Shown piece after piece: positions 17,710-27,070 of a stretch of DNA of 64,000 nt. Source of the DNA: Thermodesulfobium narugense DSM 14796 (GTDB lineage Bacteria; Thermodesulfobiota; Thermodesulfobiia; Thermodesulfobiales; Thermodesulfobiaceae); NCBI RefSeq assembly GCF_000212395.1, contig NC_015499.1, positions 771,501 through 835,500 of the forward strand, given 5' to 3'. How positions within the stretch are numbered: position 1 is the first letter of the stretch; every line of letters starts with the position of its first letter. A program made the translations under genes and the position numbers. The notes beneath the pieces are model-generated. The model made no database searches. It had not been told where the DNA came from and saw only the letters and a program-made list of their open reading frames with translations.

Positions 17710-20469
17710 ATGATGGTTGAGTACAAAAAAACCTTAAAGCTACCAAAAACTAATTTTCCAATGCAGGCTAGGCTTACACAAAGAGAACCAGAGCTTTTGA
17801 AAAAATGGCAAAAAGAAAACGTTTTTGAAAAAGCCGTAAAATTAAGGGTTAATAATGAATTCTTTTTGCTCCATGATGGTCCTCCATATGCGAATGGAGA
17901 TATTCACCTAGGTACTGCTTTTAATAAAATTTTGAAAGATATGATAAACAAATATTACATGATTAAGGGAAAGTACACTCCATATGTACCTGGATGGGAT
18001 TGTCACGGTCTACCCATAGAATTTCAAGCCTTAAAGACGTTGGGCAAGAGTAAGAAAGAATTTACTGTAACAGACATTAGAAAGATGTGTCAGGAGCATG
18101 CTTTGAAGTTTATTGATAGACAGAGAAAACAGTTTATCAGACTTGGAGTATTTGGATACTGGGATAAACCTTATATCACAATGGATCCAAAATACGAAGC
18201 AATGCAAATTAGAATATTTTGGGAGATGTACAAAAAGGGATACATTTATAAGGGTTTAAAGCCAGTTTTTTGGTGTCCTTCATGTGAAACTGCATTAGCT
18301 GAAGCTGAGGTAGAATATTACGATACTACTTCTCCATCAATTTTTGTAAAATTTCCTGTTGTTGATGGCAAAGGTGTGTTGGATAAAGGCGATATGATAC
18401 TCATCTGGACTACAACGCCCTGGACATTGATTTCGAACAAGGGGCTTGCTGTAAAATCGGATTCGCTTTATGATTTAGTTCAAGTCAAAAATGAGCGTAT
18501 ACTTGTTGCAAAAGAAAGGCTGAAGGCACTTGAAGAGATTTTAGGCACTTATGAAGTTGTAAAAACGGTTAATGGAGAAGATTTAGAGGGAATAATAGCA
18601 TCTAATCCGCTTTTTCCTGAGAAGAGATCAATTGTTGTGACTGCTCCTTTTGTAAGTATGGAAGATGGTTCTGGAATCGTTCATATGGCTCCAGGTCACG
18701 GTCCAGAAGATTATATAATAGGCATTCAGAAAAATTTAGAAGTTGAGTCCCTTTTAAACGACCAGGGCGTTTTTACTAAAGAAGCTCAAAGATTCGAAAA
18801 TCTTTTTGTTCACGATGCAAGTAAGGCAGTAATTGAAGATCTTGAAAAAAATGGATTTTTGCTTTCTAAAAGTGAGGTTGAACACTCTTATCCGCATTGC
18901 TGGAGATGTAAAGGAAAGCTTATATATAGAGCTACTGAACAGTGGTTTGCATCGGTAGATGCTTTTAGAGAAGAAGCATTAAGGGCTACAAAAGAAGTCA
19001 GATGGATTCCAGAAAGTGGCCTTGAGAGAATGAGTGCTATGATATCCAACAGAACTGATTGGTGTATTTCAAGGCAAAGATCTTGGGGGTTGCCAATTCC
19101 AGCTTTTTATTGTGAGAAGTGCAATTCAACAATAATTAATGAGGCTACAATAAATAAAGTTTGTGAAATATTTTCCAAAGAAGGTTCAGACTCTTGGTTT
19201 AAAAAAGATGCTTCTCAAATTTTGGGAGACTATACATGCCCTATATGTGGAGGAAAACATTTTAGAAAAGAAACTGATATTATGGATGTATGGTTTGACT
19301 CTGGTTCAAGCCATGCATGCGTATTGAAACAAAGAGAAGAACTCAGATGGCCTGCTGATATGTATCTTGAAGGCACTGACCAGCACAGAGGTTGGTTTCA
19401 GTCATCTTTACTTACTTCAACAGCTGTTTTTGGGAAGGCACCGTATAAGAGCGTTCTCACTCACGGCTTTATTGTTGATGAAGAGGGTTACAAGATGTCA
19501 AAATCAAGAGGGAATGTAATCGCACCTCTTGAGGTTATAGAAAAAAGTGGAGCAGATGTTTTAAGGATCTGGGTGGCATCTTCTGATTATACGGGGGATG
19601 TAGCAATCTCAGACAGAATATTGGAGCAGCAATCCGATACTTATAAAAAATTAAGAAATACTATAAGGTATATGCTTAGTTTACTGAATGACTTTAATCC
19701 AAAAGACTCAATATCGCCTGATAGATGGCTTGATCTTGACAGGTATATTTATTCTGAATTTAACGACCTTATACAGGAGATAGATCAATACTTTTATAAC
19801 TACCAATTTTATAAGATGCTTTATAAAATAAAATCTTTTATGACAATAGATTTGAGCGCTTTTTATTTAGACGTTTTAAAGGATAGGCTTTATGCAGGAT
19901 TTGATAGTGAAAGAAAGTCTGCTCAAACAGTTATTTACAGGATGTTAAAGGATCTTCTAATAATTCTTTGCCCAATAATATCGTTTACTTCAGAAGAGGC
20001 ATGGGGATATTTGAGGGAGTTTGACAATACGCTTCCTGAAAGTGTTTTCTTTGCTTCATATCCTGATGTGTCGAAAAATCTGGAGGGAGTTGAAAGACCT
20101 GTGGATTTTGATGTTCTGCTTGAAATTAGAGATGAGGCAAAAAAGGTTCTTGAAGAGGCAAGAAAGGATAAGCTAATAGGATCTTCATTGGAGGCACACG
20201 TAAATATTTTTCCAAAAAGCGAAAGATTAAAGAATACTTTGTTAAGGTACAAAGATATATTGCCAGAAATACTAATTGTTTCACAAGTTACTATTGATAA
20301 AATGTCTAATTCCAAGTTTTCACTTGAAAACGATGAATTTGGAATAGAAGTATTTCATGCAAAAGGGGAAAAGTGTGAAAGGTGCTGGCAATATCAAGAA
20401 AGCGTAGCAAGTAACGAACTAAAAATTTGTGATAGATGTAGGAGGGTTTTAGATGAACTATCAAATTAA
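17710..20469 (+). CDS. ileS: Isoleucyl-tRNA synthetase
   Basis: Class I aminoacyl-tRNA synthetase, 919 residues. DGPPYANGDIHLGTAFNKI holds the HIGH-type motif (HLGT), WTTTPWTL lies in the editing domain and YKMSKSRGN is the KMSKS loop. C-terminal cysteines CERC...CDRC form the zinc site of the bacterial form. Two adjacent ATGs (17710 and 17713) follow AGGAG at 4 and 7 bases, so the second may be used. No T-box leader fits in the 51 bases upstream. The end overlaps ahcY by 17 bases. Confidence 0.98.
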   Translation: MMVEYKKTLKLPKTNFPMQARLTQREPELLKKWQKENVFEKAVKLRVNNEFFLLHDGPPYANGDIHLGTAFNKILKDMINKYYMIKGKYTPYVPGWDCHGLPIEFQALKTLGKSKKEFTVTDIRKMCQEHALKFIDRQRKQFIRLGVFGYWDKPYITMDPKYEAMQIRIFWEMYKKGYIYKGLKPVFWCPSCETALAEAEVEYYDTTSPSIFVKFPVVDGKGVLDKGDMILIWTTTPWTLISNKGLAVKSDSLYDLVQVKNERILVAKERLKALEEILGTYEVVKTVNGEDLEGIIASNPLFPEKRSIVVTAPFVSMEDGSGIVHMAPGHGPEDYIIGIQKNLEVESLLNDQGVFTKEAQRFENLFVHDASKAVIEDLEKNGFLLSKSEVEHSYPHCWRCKGKLIYRATEQWFASVDAFREEALRATKEVRWIPESGLERMSAMISNRTDWCISRQRSWGLPIPAFYCEKCNSTIINEATINKVCEIFSKEGSDSWFKKDASQILGDYTCPICGGKHFRKETDIMDVWFDSGSSHACVLKQREELRWPADMYLEGTDQHRGWFQSSLLTSTAVFGKAPYKSVLTHGFIVDEEGYKMSKSRGNVIAPLEVIEKSGADVLRIWVASSDYTGDVAISDRILEQQSDTYKKLRNTIRYMLSLLNDFNPKDSISPDRWLDLDRYIYSEFNDLIQEIDQYFYNYQFYKMLYKIKSFMTIDLSAFYLDVLKDRLYAGFDSERKSAQTVIYRMLKDLLIILCPIISFTSEEAWGYLREFDNTLPESVFFASYPDVSKNLEGVERPVDFDVLLEIRDEAKKVLEEARKDKLIGSSLEAHVNIFPKSERLKNTLLRYKDILPEILIVSQVTIDKMSNSKFSLENDEFGIEVFHAKGEKCERCWQYQESVASNELKICDRCRRVLDELSN

Positions 20470-21688
20470 AGACATCGGCTTGGCAGATGAGGGTGCAAAA
20501 AAGGTTGAGTGGGCATATCGTGAAATGCCAGTTCTTGATATCCTCAGAAAAAAATATAAGAATTCAAAGCCTTTTGCTGGGAAAAAGATTGCTGCATGTT
20601 TGCACGTAACAACTGAAACTGCAAATTTAATTACTACTTTTAGAGATGCAGGTGCACAAGTATATTTATGCGCATCGAATCCTCTTAGCACAAGTGACGA
20701 AGTAGCAGCTTATCTTGCAAGAGAAGGAATTTTTGTCTTTGCACAAAGAGGTGAAGATTCTAAGAGTTATTGGGATAATATCAGAAGATGTATTGAATCT
20801 GAACCAGATCTAACAATTGATGATGGTGCTGATTTAACTGTTACTCTTCATAAAGAATATCCTAGACTTGCAGATAAAGTGGTTGGAGGTTGTGAAGAAA
20901 CCACCACAGGCGTTCATAGAATTGAAGCCCTTAACAAAGAAAAATTATTAAAATTTCCATTCATAGCTGTGAACAATGCAATGACAAAACACTTCTTTGA
21001 TAATAGATATGGTACTGGTCAAAGCACTCTGGATGGCATTATTAGGGCTACAAATATATTATTTGCAGGAAAAAGAGTAGTAGTTGCAGGATATGGCTGG
21101 TGTGGAAAAGGCGTGAGCATGAGGGCTAAAGGAATGGGTGCAAGGGTAATAGTTACAGAAGTTGAACCGGTAAGGGCTCTTGAGGCAATAATGGACGGTT
21201 TTGATGTAATGCCAATGGATGAAGCTGCAAAAATAGGGGATATATTTATTACTGTTACAGGCAATTGCAACGTTATTAGATTTGATCATATTTTAAAGAT
21301 GAAAGATGGAGCAATATTAGCAAATTCAGGCCACTTTAATGTTGAGATTGAAGTAAATAAGATGGAAGAGCAAAAGGTTTCAAAGAGAAGAATTAGACAT
21401 GAATTGGATGAGTATACTTTCAAAGATGGGAAAAAGGTGTTTTTGGTTGGAGAAGGAAGGCTTGTAAACCTTGCAGCTGCCGAGGGACATCCCTCAAGCG
21501 TAATGGATATGAGCTTTGCAAATCAGTTTTTAAGTTCACTTTATCTGTTAAACAACAAAATAGAAATAGGAGTTTATCCCGTGCCAATAGAAATTGACAG
21601 GGAAATAGCCAGATTAAAAATTGAATCAATGGGCATGAGCATAGATACCTTAAGTGAAGAACAGGAAAAATATATGAAATCTTGGTAG
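20453..21688 (+). CDS. ahcY: Adenosylhomocysteinase
   Basis: Reversibly hydrolyses S-adenosylhomocysteine to adenosine and homocysteine, removing a product inhibitor of methyltransferases. ACLHVTTETANLITTF, DDGADLTVTLHKEYP, GGCEETTTGVHR, AVNNAMTKHFFDNRYGTGQS and the NAD-binding VVAGYGWCGKGVSMRAKG are visible. At 411 residues it is of the shorter type lacking the insertion of larger bacterial forms. The ATG lies inside the end of ileS behind AGGAGGG. It complements the upstream mtnA/phosphorylase genes in recycling S-adenosylmethionine by-products. Confidence 0.97.
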   Translation: MNYQIKDIGLADEGAKKVEWAYREMPVLDILRKKYKNSKPFAGKKIAACLHVTTETANLITTFRDAGAQVYLCASNPLSTSDEVAAYLAREGIFVFAQRGEDSKSYWDNIRRCIESEPDLTIDDGADLTVTLHKEYPRLADKVVGGCEETTTGVHRIEALNKEKLLKFPFIAVNNAMTKHFFDNRYGTGQSTLDGIIRATNILFAGKRVVVAGYGWCGKGVSMRAKGMGARVIVTEVEPVRALEAIMDGFDVMPMDEAAKIGDIFITVTGNCNVIRFDHILKMKDGAILANSGHFNVEIEVNKMEEQKVSKRRIRHELDEYTFKDGKKVFLVGEGRLVNLAAAEGHPSSVMDMSFANQFLSSLYLLNNKIEIGVYPVPIEIDREIARLKIESMGMSIDTLSEEQEKYMKSW

Positions 21689-21710
21689 TTTAGCCAAAAT
21701 AACTAAAATA

Positions 21711-22157
21711 TTGAACCTAAAAAACCTCTTTTATTTAACTTTAACTTTAGTTCTTTTTTTGCTCGATAGATTGACAAAATTTTTTGCTGTAAAGATTTTG
21801 TCAGAGGGAAGTTATGATCTATCTTTTATACGCTTTACTCTGGTAAAAAATTTAGGGGGGGCGTGGGGAATTTTTAGTGGTCAGACATATTTTTTTATAG
21901 CTGTGGGCTCTCTTTTTTTGATATCTTGCGTGATTTTGTGGTTTAAATCTCCAAATCTTAGAATCTCTTTGTCTTTTATAATTGCTGGAGTATTTAGCAA
22001 TTTACTGGATAGGGCTTTAGGATCTCATCAGGTAATTGATTTTATAGATATTCATATTTTGCCAGTTTTTAATCTTTCAGACGTATATATAGATATAGGA
22101 ATTTTATTGTTAATTTTTTACAACTTTAAGAGTTTTAAAACACAGGACAGGCTATAA
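21711..22157 (+). CDS. lspA: Lipoprotein signal peptidase II
   Basis: Membrane aspartyl protease that cleaves prolipoprotein signal peptides after lipidation. It has 148 residues and four membrane segments. LDRLTKFFAVK, VKNLGGAWGIF, the first catalytic Asp in SNLLDRALG and the second in VFNLSDVYIDIG are present. The start is TTG 21711 with a poor ribosome site. Its last codons overlap the 3' end of the RNase P RNA gene on the opposite strand by 17 bases, so the two genes converge. Confidence 0.94.
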   Translation: MNLKNLFYLTLTLVLFLLDRLTKFFAVKILSEGSYDLSFIRFTLVKNLGGAWGIFSGQTYFFIAVGSLFLISCVILWFKSPNLRISLSFIIAGVFSNLLDRALGSHQVIDFIDIHILPVFNLSDVYIDIGILLLIFYNFKSFKTQDRL

Positions 22158-22488
22158 GCCGAGTTCTGTATCCCACAAAGGGATCGCAACCATTTATCTG
22201 GGACTGAAGTTTCCCTCAGTCTCTTGCGGCCTACCCGGAAGTAATAGCGACCTGGGCAGTCTCCTTCCCTATTTGGCCTTGCTCCGGATGGGGGTTGCCT
22301 GGCCAGAAGATCGCTCTTCTGCCGGTGAGCTTTTACCTCGCCTTTTCACCTGTACTATCAAAAGATAGTAGTTTTTTTCTGTGGCCCTATCCAGAGGTTT
22401 CCCTCTCTGGCAATTAACCAGCATCCTGCCCAGTGGAGCTCGGACTTTCCTCAAGTAGTTAGCTTGTAAGTTGCGCGCCTGTCCTGTG
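22141..22488 (-). ncRNA. rnpB: RNase P RNA (class A)
   Basis: Read on the minus strand, the ends CACAGGACAGGC and GCCTGTCCTGTG pair as the P1 stem. Universal blocks are present: GAGGAAAGTCCGAGCTCC near the 5' end, GGGCAGGATGCTGG, GGCCACAGAAA, GGTGAAAAGGCGAGGTAAAAG and the terminal ACAGAACTCGGCTTA. The size (about 348 bases) suits a bacterial class A ribozyme that matures tRNA 5' ends. GC content is clearly above the surroundings, as is normal for structured RNA in an AT-rich thermophile. Confidence 0.97.
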
Positions 22489-22505
22489 TTATTTAACTTA
22501 ACTTA

Positions 22506-22533
22506 ATAATAACACTTTTGCTTTAAAAGTAAA
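22506..22533 (-). promoter_or_regulatory. Promoter for rnpB
   Basis: On the minus strand TTTACT, a 16-base spacer, then TATTAT; the predicted start falls about 10 bases before the P1 stem of RNase P RNA. Confidence 0.55.
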
Positions 22534-22553
22534 CCTTCAAAAATAGGTTACGT

Positions 22554-22745
22554 TCACTTTGTAGAAATTTTTAAAATGCTGTAAAGTGCACAATAACCTG
22601 TGACAGCTGTAAATAGAAGAACGATTCCAATAATAGTTAAAATTATCCCAACAGTATTAAATTGCATTGAAAAGCCTAGATAAATAAGAACGAGTCCTAA
22701 AATGAACCTTATGATTCTGTCTACTGTTCCTTCGTTTTGTTTCAT
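22554..22745 (-). CDS. DUF2892 small membrane protein
   Basis: A 63-residue protein with two membrane segments and the family pattern NEGTVDRIIRFILGLVLI and TAVTGYCALYSILKIST (YgaP-type inner-membrane module). Function unknown; relatives are often fused or linked to rhodanese domains. I start at ATG 22745 because AGGAGG lies eight bases upstream; the GTG three codons earlier overlaps that site. Confidence 0.85.
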   Translation of the reverse strand: MKQNEGTVDRIIRFILGLVLIYLGFSMQFNTVGIILTIIGIVLLFTAVTGYCALYSILKISTK

Positions 22746-22957
22746 CCTTTCCACCTCCTTTGATATTTATTCTATTATACAGCTAATATAAAGTTAGTTT
22801 AATATATTTTTCTATCTTCCTAATTTAACAATAGTTGAAAATTAACTCTTATCAATTATTTTGGCCATTGTAAATAGCTTTTGATTTTGATAAAGTAAAT
22901 GAATGATTATTTTATAATATTCTATATCCGATATTATAGAAAGTTGAGGCAGAAAAC

Positions 22958-25486
22958 TTGATAAGTGGCGATTTTTTGGATAATTTTATCAATTCGACGA
23001 TATTTGGTGTATGTATTTACCAAAATGACGGAAAGATAGTTTTTGCCAACGATAGATTTTCTCAAATAGTAGGATATGATGTAAATGAACTTGTGAGGAT
23101 GAGTTTTTTTGATTTTTTTACTGAAGATGAAGATTATCTGAAGAGATTTTCAAAGAAGAGTTTAAATAAAGATTATTTTTCTAAAGAATTTGAATATCAC
23201 TATTACAAGTGTAAAAACGGCTTAGTTCCGGTGCAAACGTCTACATATCAAATCCTTTATAAAGGTAAATCTTCTGAGCTTGTAATAGTTCTTGACAAAA
23301 CAAGAGAAAAGTCAATTGAAAAGCTTTTTTATACACTAAAACAAATAAATCAATTAATTATAAGAGAAGAAAATGAAGATATCTTGTTAAAAACTATATG
23401 TAAAATTCTTGTAAACGAAGTAGGATTTACTCTTGCAAGCGTTGGATTTATCGATGAGAACAGCAGAAGATTTAGAGCAAAATTTATAGAATCAAAATCG
23501 AAGGAGCAAAAAATGGCTTTTGAAAATCTAATCATCGGTATTGATCCAAATGTGCCTTATGGAAGAGGGTCAATAGCAAAAGCATATAACACCAAAAAGG
23601 TTGTTGTTCTCTCAGACGTGATGAAGAGCAAAACTTTAAGATATTGGCATGAATATTATAAAGAATTTAATACACAATCAATTTGTTCTGTACCTATATT
23701 GAAAGATAATAAAGTTAAATATTTATTCATGATTTATGATTCTATGAAACTGTCTGAATCGAGGGAAGTTATAGAACTTTTGGAAGAGGTAAAAAATGAC
23801 ATTTCTTTTGCTTTGGAAAAAATAGAATATCAAAACAGCTTAGTTTTACTTCAAAAAGCCAGCGAAAAAACACATGAATGGTTTCTTGTTATGGATGAAA
23901 ATGGATATATTTTGTTTGTAAACGAAGCAGCGCTAAATATCTCAGGTTTTTCAAAAAATGAACTTATTGGCAATGATATTAAAATATTTCAATCAGAATT
24001 CGATAGGGCTGATTTTTTTGAAAATATGTTAAAAATTTTGAAAAAAGGTTCTACCTTTCACTCTAACATGATAGGAAAAAGAAAGAATGAATCCTTGTTC
24101 TATCTTGATACGATGATCTTTTCTGTAACAACAAGTGATAAAAAACGAAAATATGTAATGTTAGGAAAGGATATTTCCGGGAACTATTTTGACAATTTGA
24201 CAGGTCTTTTAAACAGAATTTCATTTTATTCCGAAGTTGATTTATTTATAAAAAGGTCTTCGCCTGAAAAGCCGATTTCGGCTCTTATAAAGATAAACCC
24301 ATTAAACTTTACAATTATTAACCAGGCTTTTGGCTTTGATAAGGGTAACGTAATATTAATTCAAATTGCACAGAGATTGAAGTCATTTTTTGGTCCTGAT
24401 ACTACAATAGCCAAGCTTGAATCAGATAGATTTGCAGTTTTTATAAAAAATAAAAAATCAGAGGAAGAAATTTTAGATCTTTCTTATGAGCTGTTAGATC
24501 TTCTTACAAAAAGCTATCTTGTAGATAATAATCAGGTAATTTCTGTATCCTTTAATATTGGGATAAGCATCTTTCCTAAAGATGGCGAAAATGCTGATCA
24601 ATTAATTAACAAAGCTCTAATAGCGCTTTTAGATGCAAGGCAAAAAGGTGAAAATTGTATTGGCTTTTTTAGAAATGATCTTGGTCAGAGAGCTAAAGAA
24701 ATTTTGATCTTAAAGAGTGGGTTGGAAGATGCTATTTCAAAAAAGGAATTTGTACTATACTATCAACCTTATGTAGACAAGAACTTTAATATTGTAGGAG
24801 CAGAGAGTCTTCTTCGATGGGAAAAAGGAAGTGAAGTGATTTTTCCTATGAAATTTATTCCTTATCTTGAAAGCACAAATATGATAATCTATGTTGAAGA
24901 GTACGTTCTTGACATTGCTTTACAGATTATTTCAAGACTTAATTTAAAAGGTATTAAAATACCACTTTCAGTTAATTTTTCTTATAAAACTTTAAGCAGA
25001 GAGAATATCATTGATATTTTATACATGAAGATTGGGAAGTTTAACATAGATCCTGATATGTTGAGAATCGAGATCGTTGAAAGAATTTTTATTGAAAATT
25101 TAGAGTATACAAAAAATCTGATAGAAAAGTTATCAAGTATTGGCATTCGTTTTATGCTAGATGATTTTGGTACGGGATATTCTTCTCTTTCATACATATC
25201 AAAGCTTAAAATAGATTATCTTAAGATTGACATCTCTTTTATAAGAAATATCTTTGATGAGTATACGAAAAGGGTTGTCGAAACAATAATTTTTCTTTCA
25301 AAAAAATTAAATATAAAGACAATAGCTGAAGGCGTAGAGACTATAGAACAATTTGAAATATTAAGAGACATTGGATGTGACTACTTTCAAGGTTTTTTAT
25401 TTTCCAAACCACTTCCTGAGGCTGATTTTGAAAATTTCATATTAATCAATAATAAAATTTTGCCTATTGACAAGACTAATCCTTAG
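22958..25486 (+). CDS. PAS-GAF-PAS-GGDEF-EAL cyclic-di-GMP protein
   Basis: An 842-residue cytoplasmic signalling protein. Likely order: PAS (about 10-110), GAF (130-285), PAS (300-405), GGDEF (410-560), EAL (580-830). The cyclase motif is replaced by LESDRF, so diguanylate synthesis is not expected. The EAL domain keeps AESLLRW, VNFS, LDDFGTGYSS, YLKID and AEGVE, so phosphodiesterase activity is likely. The start is TTG eight bases after GAGG. No membrane segments are seen, so the PAS/GAF domains would sense cytoplasmic signals; the ligand cannot be told. Confidence 0.93.
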   Translation: MISGDFLDNFINSTIFGVCIYQNDGKIVFANDRFSQIVGYDVNELVRMSFFDFFTEDEDYLKRFSKKSLNKDYFSKEFEYHYYKCKNGLVPVQTSTYQILYKGKSSELVIVLDKTREKSIEKLFYTLKQINQLIIREENEDILLKTICKILVNEVGFTLASVGFIDENSRRFRAKFIESKSKEQKMAFENLIIGIDPNVPYGRGSIAKAYNTKKVVVLSDVMKSKTLRYWHEYYKEFNTQSICSVPILKDNKVKYLFMIYDSMKLSESREVIELLEEVKNDISFALEKIEYQNSLVLLQKASEKTHEWFLVMDENGYILFVNEAALNISGFSKNELIGNDIKIFQSEFDRADFFENMLKILKKGSTFHSNMIGKRKNESLFYLDTMIFSVTTSDKKRKYVMLGKDISGNYFDNLTGLLNRISFYSEVDLFIKRSSPEKPISALIKINPLNFTIINQAFGFDKGNVILIQIAQRLKSFFGPDTTIAKLESDRFAVFIKNKKSEEEILDLSYELLDLLTKSYLVDNNQVISVSFNIGISIFPKDGENADQLINKALIALLDARQKGENCIGFFRNDLGQRAKEILILKSGLEDAISKKEFVLYYQPYVDKNFNIVGAESLLRWEKGSEVIFPMKFIPYLESTNMIIYVEEYVLDIALQIISRLNLKGIKIPLSVNFSYKTLSRENIIDILYMKIGKFNIDPDMLRIEIVERIFIENLEYTKNLIEKLSSIGIRFMLDDFGTGYSSLSYISKLKIDYLKIDISFIRNIFDEYTKRVVETIIFLSKKLNIKTIAEGVETIEQFEILRDIGCDYFQGFLFSKPLPEADFENFILINNKILPIDKTNP

Positions 25487-25520
25487 TGGTATTGTTAACT
25501 TACTTTATAAATGCTAAATA
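25467..25520 (+). promoter_or_regulatory. Two overlapping candidate promoters for the cold-shock gene
   Basis: TTGACA (25467) with a 17-base spacer to TATTGT, and TTGTTA (25492) with a 17-base spacer to TAAATA. The first lies within the end of the upstream EAL gene. Either gives a 5' untranslated region of roughly 90-115 bases, typical of cold-shock mRNAs. Confidence 0.45.
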
Positions 25521-25522
25521 AG

Positions 25523-25573
25523 CTCACATATTTTTGTAAGTTTTTTTGCATTGTGGCTACAAAAATATGTGGG
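25523..25573 (+). terminator. Long hairpin between EAL gene and csp
   Basis: CTCACATATTTTTGTA (25523-25538) pairs with TACAAAAATATGTGGG (25558-25573), about 16 base pairs with one G-T, around a 19-base loop, followed by TTTTTAG. It may terminate the EAL transcript. If the promoters just upstream are used, it also lies in the csp leader and could act as a temperature-sensitive or attenuating structure. Confidence 0.6.
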
Positions 25574-25615
25574 TTTTTAGTTTTATAAGGATGTATTATT
25601 TCTTAGGAGGTCAAG

Positions 25616-25828
25616 ATGAATAAGGGTACGGTAAAGTGGTTCAACGCAGAAAAGGGATACGGTTTTATCTCTAATGCAAATGGAGGAGAGGATGTATTTG
25701 TTCACTTTTCTGCAATAGTTTCTGATGGATTTAAATCTCTTAACGAAGGTCAGCAAGTTACTTTCGATATAGAAAAGGATCCCAAAAACTCAAAAAAATT
25801 AAGAGCAGTAAACGTTAAAGCACTGTAA
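25616..25828 (+). CDS. CspA-family cold-shock protein
   Basis: A 70-residue single OB-fold RNA chaperone. [16 protein letters not shown] (RNP1) and DVFVHFSAI (RNP2) are intact. A strong TAGGAGG precedes the ATG. Monocistronic, between the upstream hairpin and a clear terminator 15 bases after the stop codon. Confidence 0.96.
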   Translation: MNKGTVKWFNAEKGYGFISNANGGEDVFVHFSAIVSDGFKSLNEGQQVTFDIEKDPKNSKKLRAVNVKAL

Positions 25829-25843
25829 TATCTCTTAAAATTA

Positions 25844-25886
25844 AACCCACTATTAAAGTTTTAACTTCTAATAGTGGGTTTTTATT
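25844..25886 (+). terminator. Terminator after csp
   Basis: AACCCACTATTA pairs perfectly with TAATAGTGGGTT across a 13-base loop, followed by TTTTATTATT. It may also slow transcription arriving from the convergent permease gene. Confidence 0.85.
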
Positions 25887-25933
25887 ATTAATTAAATAAG
25901 GATTTTTTATTTTCTTAAATTCTATTTGAAAAG

Positions 25934-26746
25934 TCAAATTTTTATAAGATTTAAAAAGTTAACTATAAGTAAAGAGATTCCTAAAGAGAGTATCACATAG
26001 CCTTGATAGAGCCTAAGAGTTTTTGTATTTGAAGTTTTTGAAATATATGCGCCTATTTGTGAGCCAAAAATTGCACCTAGAGTTAAAGGTATTAGATATG
26101 CGATCCAAGATGACAAATTTAATCCTGCACTTTCAAAATGCACAAAAAATCCAAATAATGATGTAATTGTCATCACCATAACAAGTGTTGAAAAGGCTAT
26201 TCTTGCCGAAATTTGTTCTACTGCTACCAGATAGGTTCCCATTACTCCACCTATACCTACTCCAAAAAAACCTGAAACAAAACCTGAAATAAACGATACA
26301 ATTTTTGTAAGCTTGCTGTGTTTAATTGAGTCATTTTCGGAGTCTTTCATATTCTTTAGCGGGTGTTTTTTGGCGGTAACTAAGGAAAAAATTCCTATTG
26401 TAATTACCCAAAGTGGCAAAATTTCTTTAAATTCTTGCGTATTTACAAATTTATTGGCAATAGAGCCAATTATTACACCTGGAATTATTAAACTAATTAT
26501 TGTTGTAAACAGCTTGTAATTAATTGTTTTTTGCCTTATAAAGGCAAATGTACCCCCAATAGTGCTTATAACAATTGTAAAAAGACTTAACCCGCTAGCA
26601 GCTATAGAATTTAGATGTAAATAAAAAATGAAAAAGGGCAGTAACATAACGCCGCCTCCAATGCCCACTATGTTACCTATAATAGCGACTATCATAGAAA
26701 AAAACAAAGTGACAACACTACTGATTATTATGGATAAAATGTGCAT
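25934..26746 (-). CDS. TSUP-family (TauE/SafE) membrane permease
   Basis: A 270-residue polytopic protein with about eight membrane segments and the two-fold repeated pattern of TSUP permeases (IVGIGGGVMLLPFFIFYL in the first half, SGFVSGFFGVGIGGVMGTYLV in the second). Family members export sulfite, sulfoacetate or other sulfur and carbon oxyanions. The N-terminus MHILSIIISSVVTLFF has no strong ribosome site. It is alone and divergent from the cas operon. Substrate unknown. Confidence 0.88.
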   Translation of the reverse strand: MHILSIIISSVVTLFFSMIVAIIGNIVGIGGGVMLLPFFIFYLHLNSIAASGLSLFTIVISTIGGTFAFIRQKTINYKLFTTIISLIIPGVIIGSIANKFVNTQEFKEILPLWVITIGIFSLVTAKKHPLKNMKDSENDSIKHSKLTKIVSFISGFVSGFFGVGIGGVMGTYLVAVEQISARIAFSTLVMVMTITSLFGFFVHFESAGLNLSSWIAYLIPLTLGAIFGSQIGAYISKTSNTKTLRLYQGYVILSLGISLLIVNFLNLIKI

Positions 26747-26867
26747 ACTTTGAGTTCACCCAATCTTGTTTAATCATATTGTCTACTCAAAACATAAATA
26801 ATATTTTAAAACCTTAGAAGGCTTTTGAGAAGTATTAAAGATTGCAAAGAAACAATTTTAAAAATTA

Positions 26868-26904
26868 AATAAAAAACCTATTTGTAATTTTTTGGTTTTT
26901 TATT
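26868..26904. repeat. AT-rich perfect hairpin in the permease/cas intergenic region
   Basis: AATAAAAAACC and GGTTTTTTATT form an 11-bp perfect stem around a 15-base loop. It sits in the middle of the 324-base gap between the divergently transcribed permease and cas6. Followed by a T-rich tail on either strand, it could act as a bidirectional insulator-type terminator. Apart from this and the cas promoter I see no gene in the gap. Confidence 0.45.
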
Positions 26905-27014
26905 GATAAAATTTAGTGTTTAGTTTTATTTAATATCAAAAGGTGTTTGGGATGCCTTTAGAATTTAGTTAAGTAATAAAAGATTGGTTTTACAATTCCT
27001 TTTAAAATTTTAAT

Positions 27015-27043
27015 TTGACATATTAACATAATATGGTTAAATA
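27015..27043 (+). promoter_or_regulatory. Promoter of the type I-B cas operon
   Basis: Perfect TTGACA, 17-base spacer, TAAATA, ending 27 bases before the cas6 start codon. The only convincing promoter ahead of the eight-gene operon. Confidence 0.55.
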
Positions 27044-27070
27044 ATAGAAATAAAAGTCTAGGGGATTATT

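Noticed and set aside
22269-22454. 61-residue minus-strand open frame
   Set aside because: It lies wholly inside RNase P RNA and reads its structured sequence.
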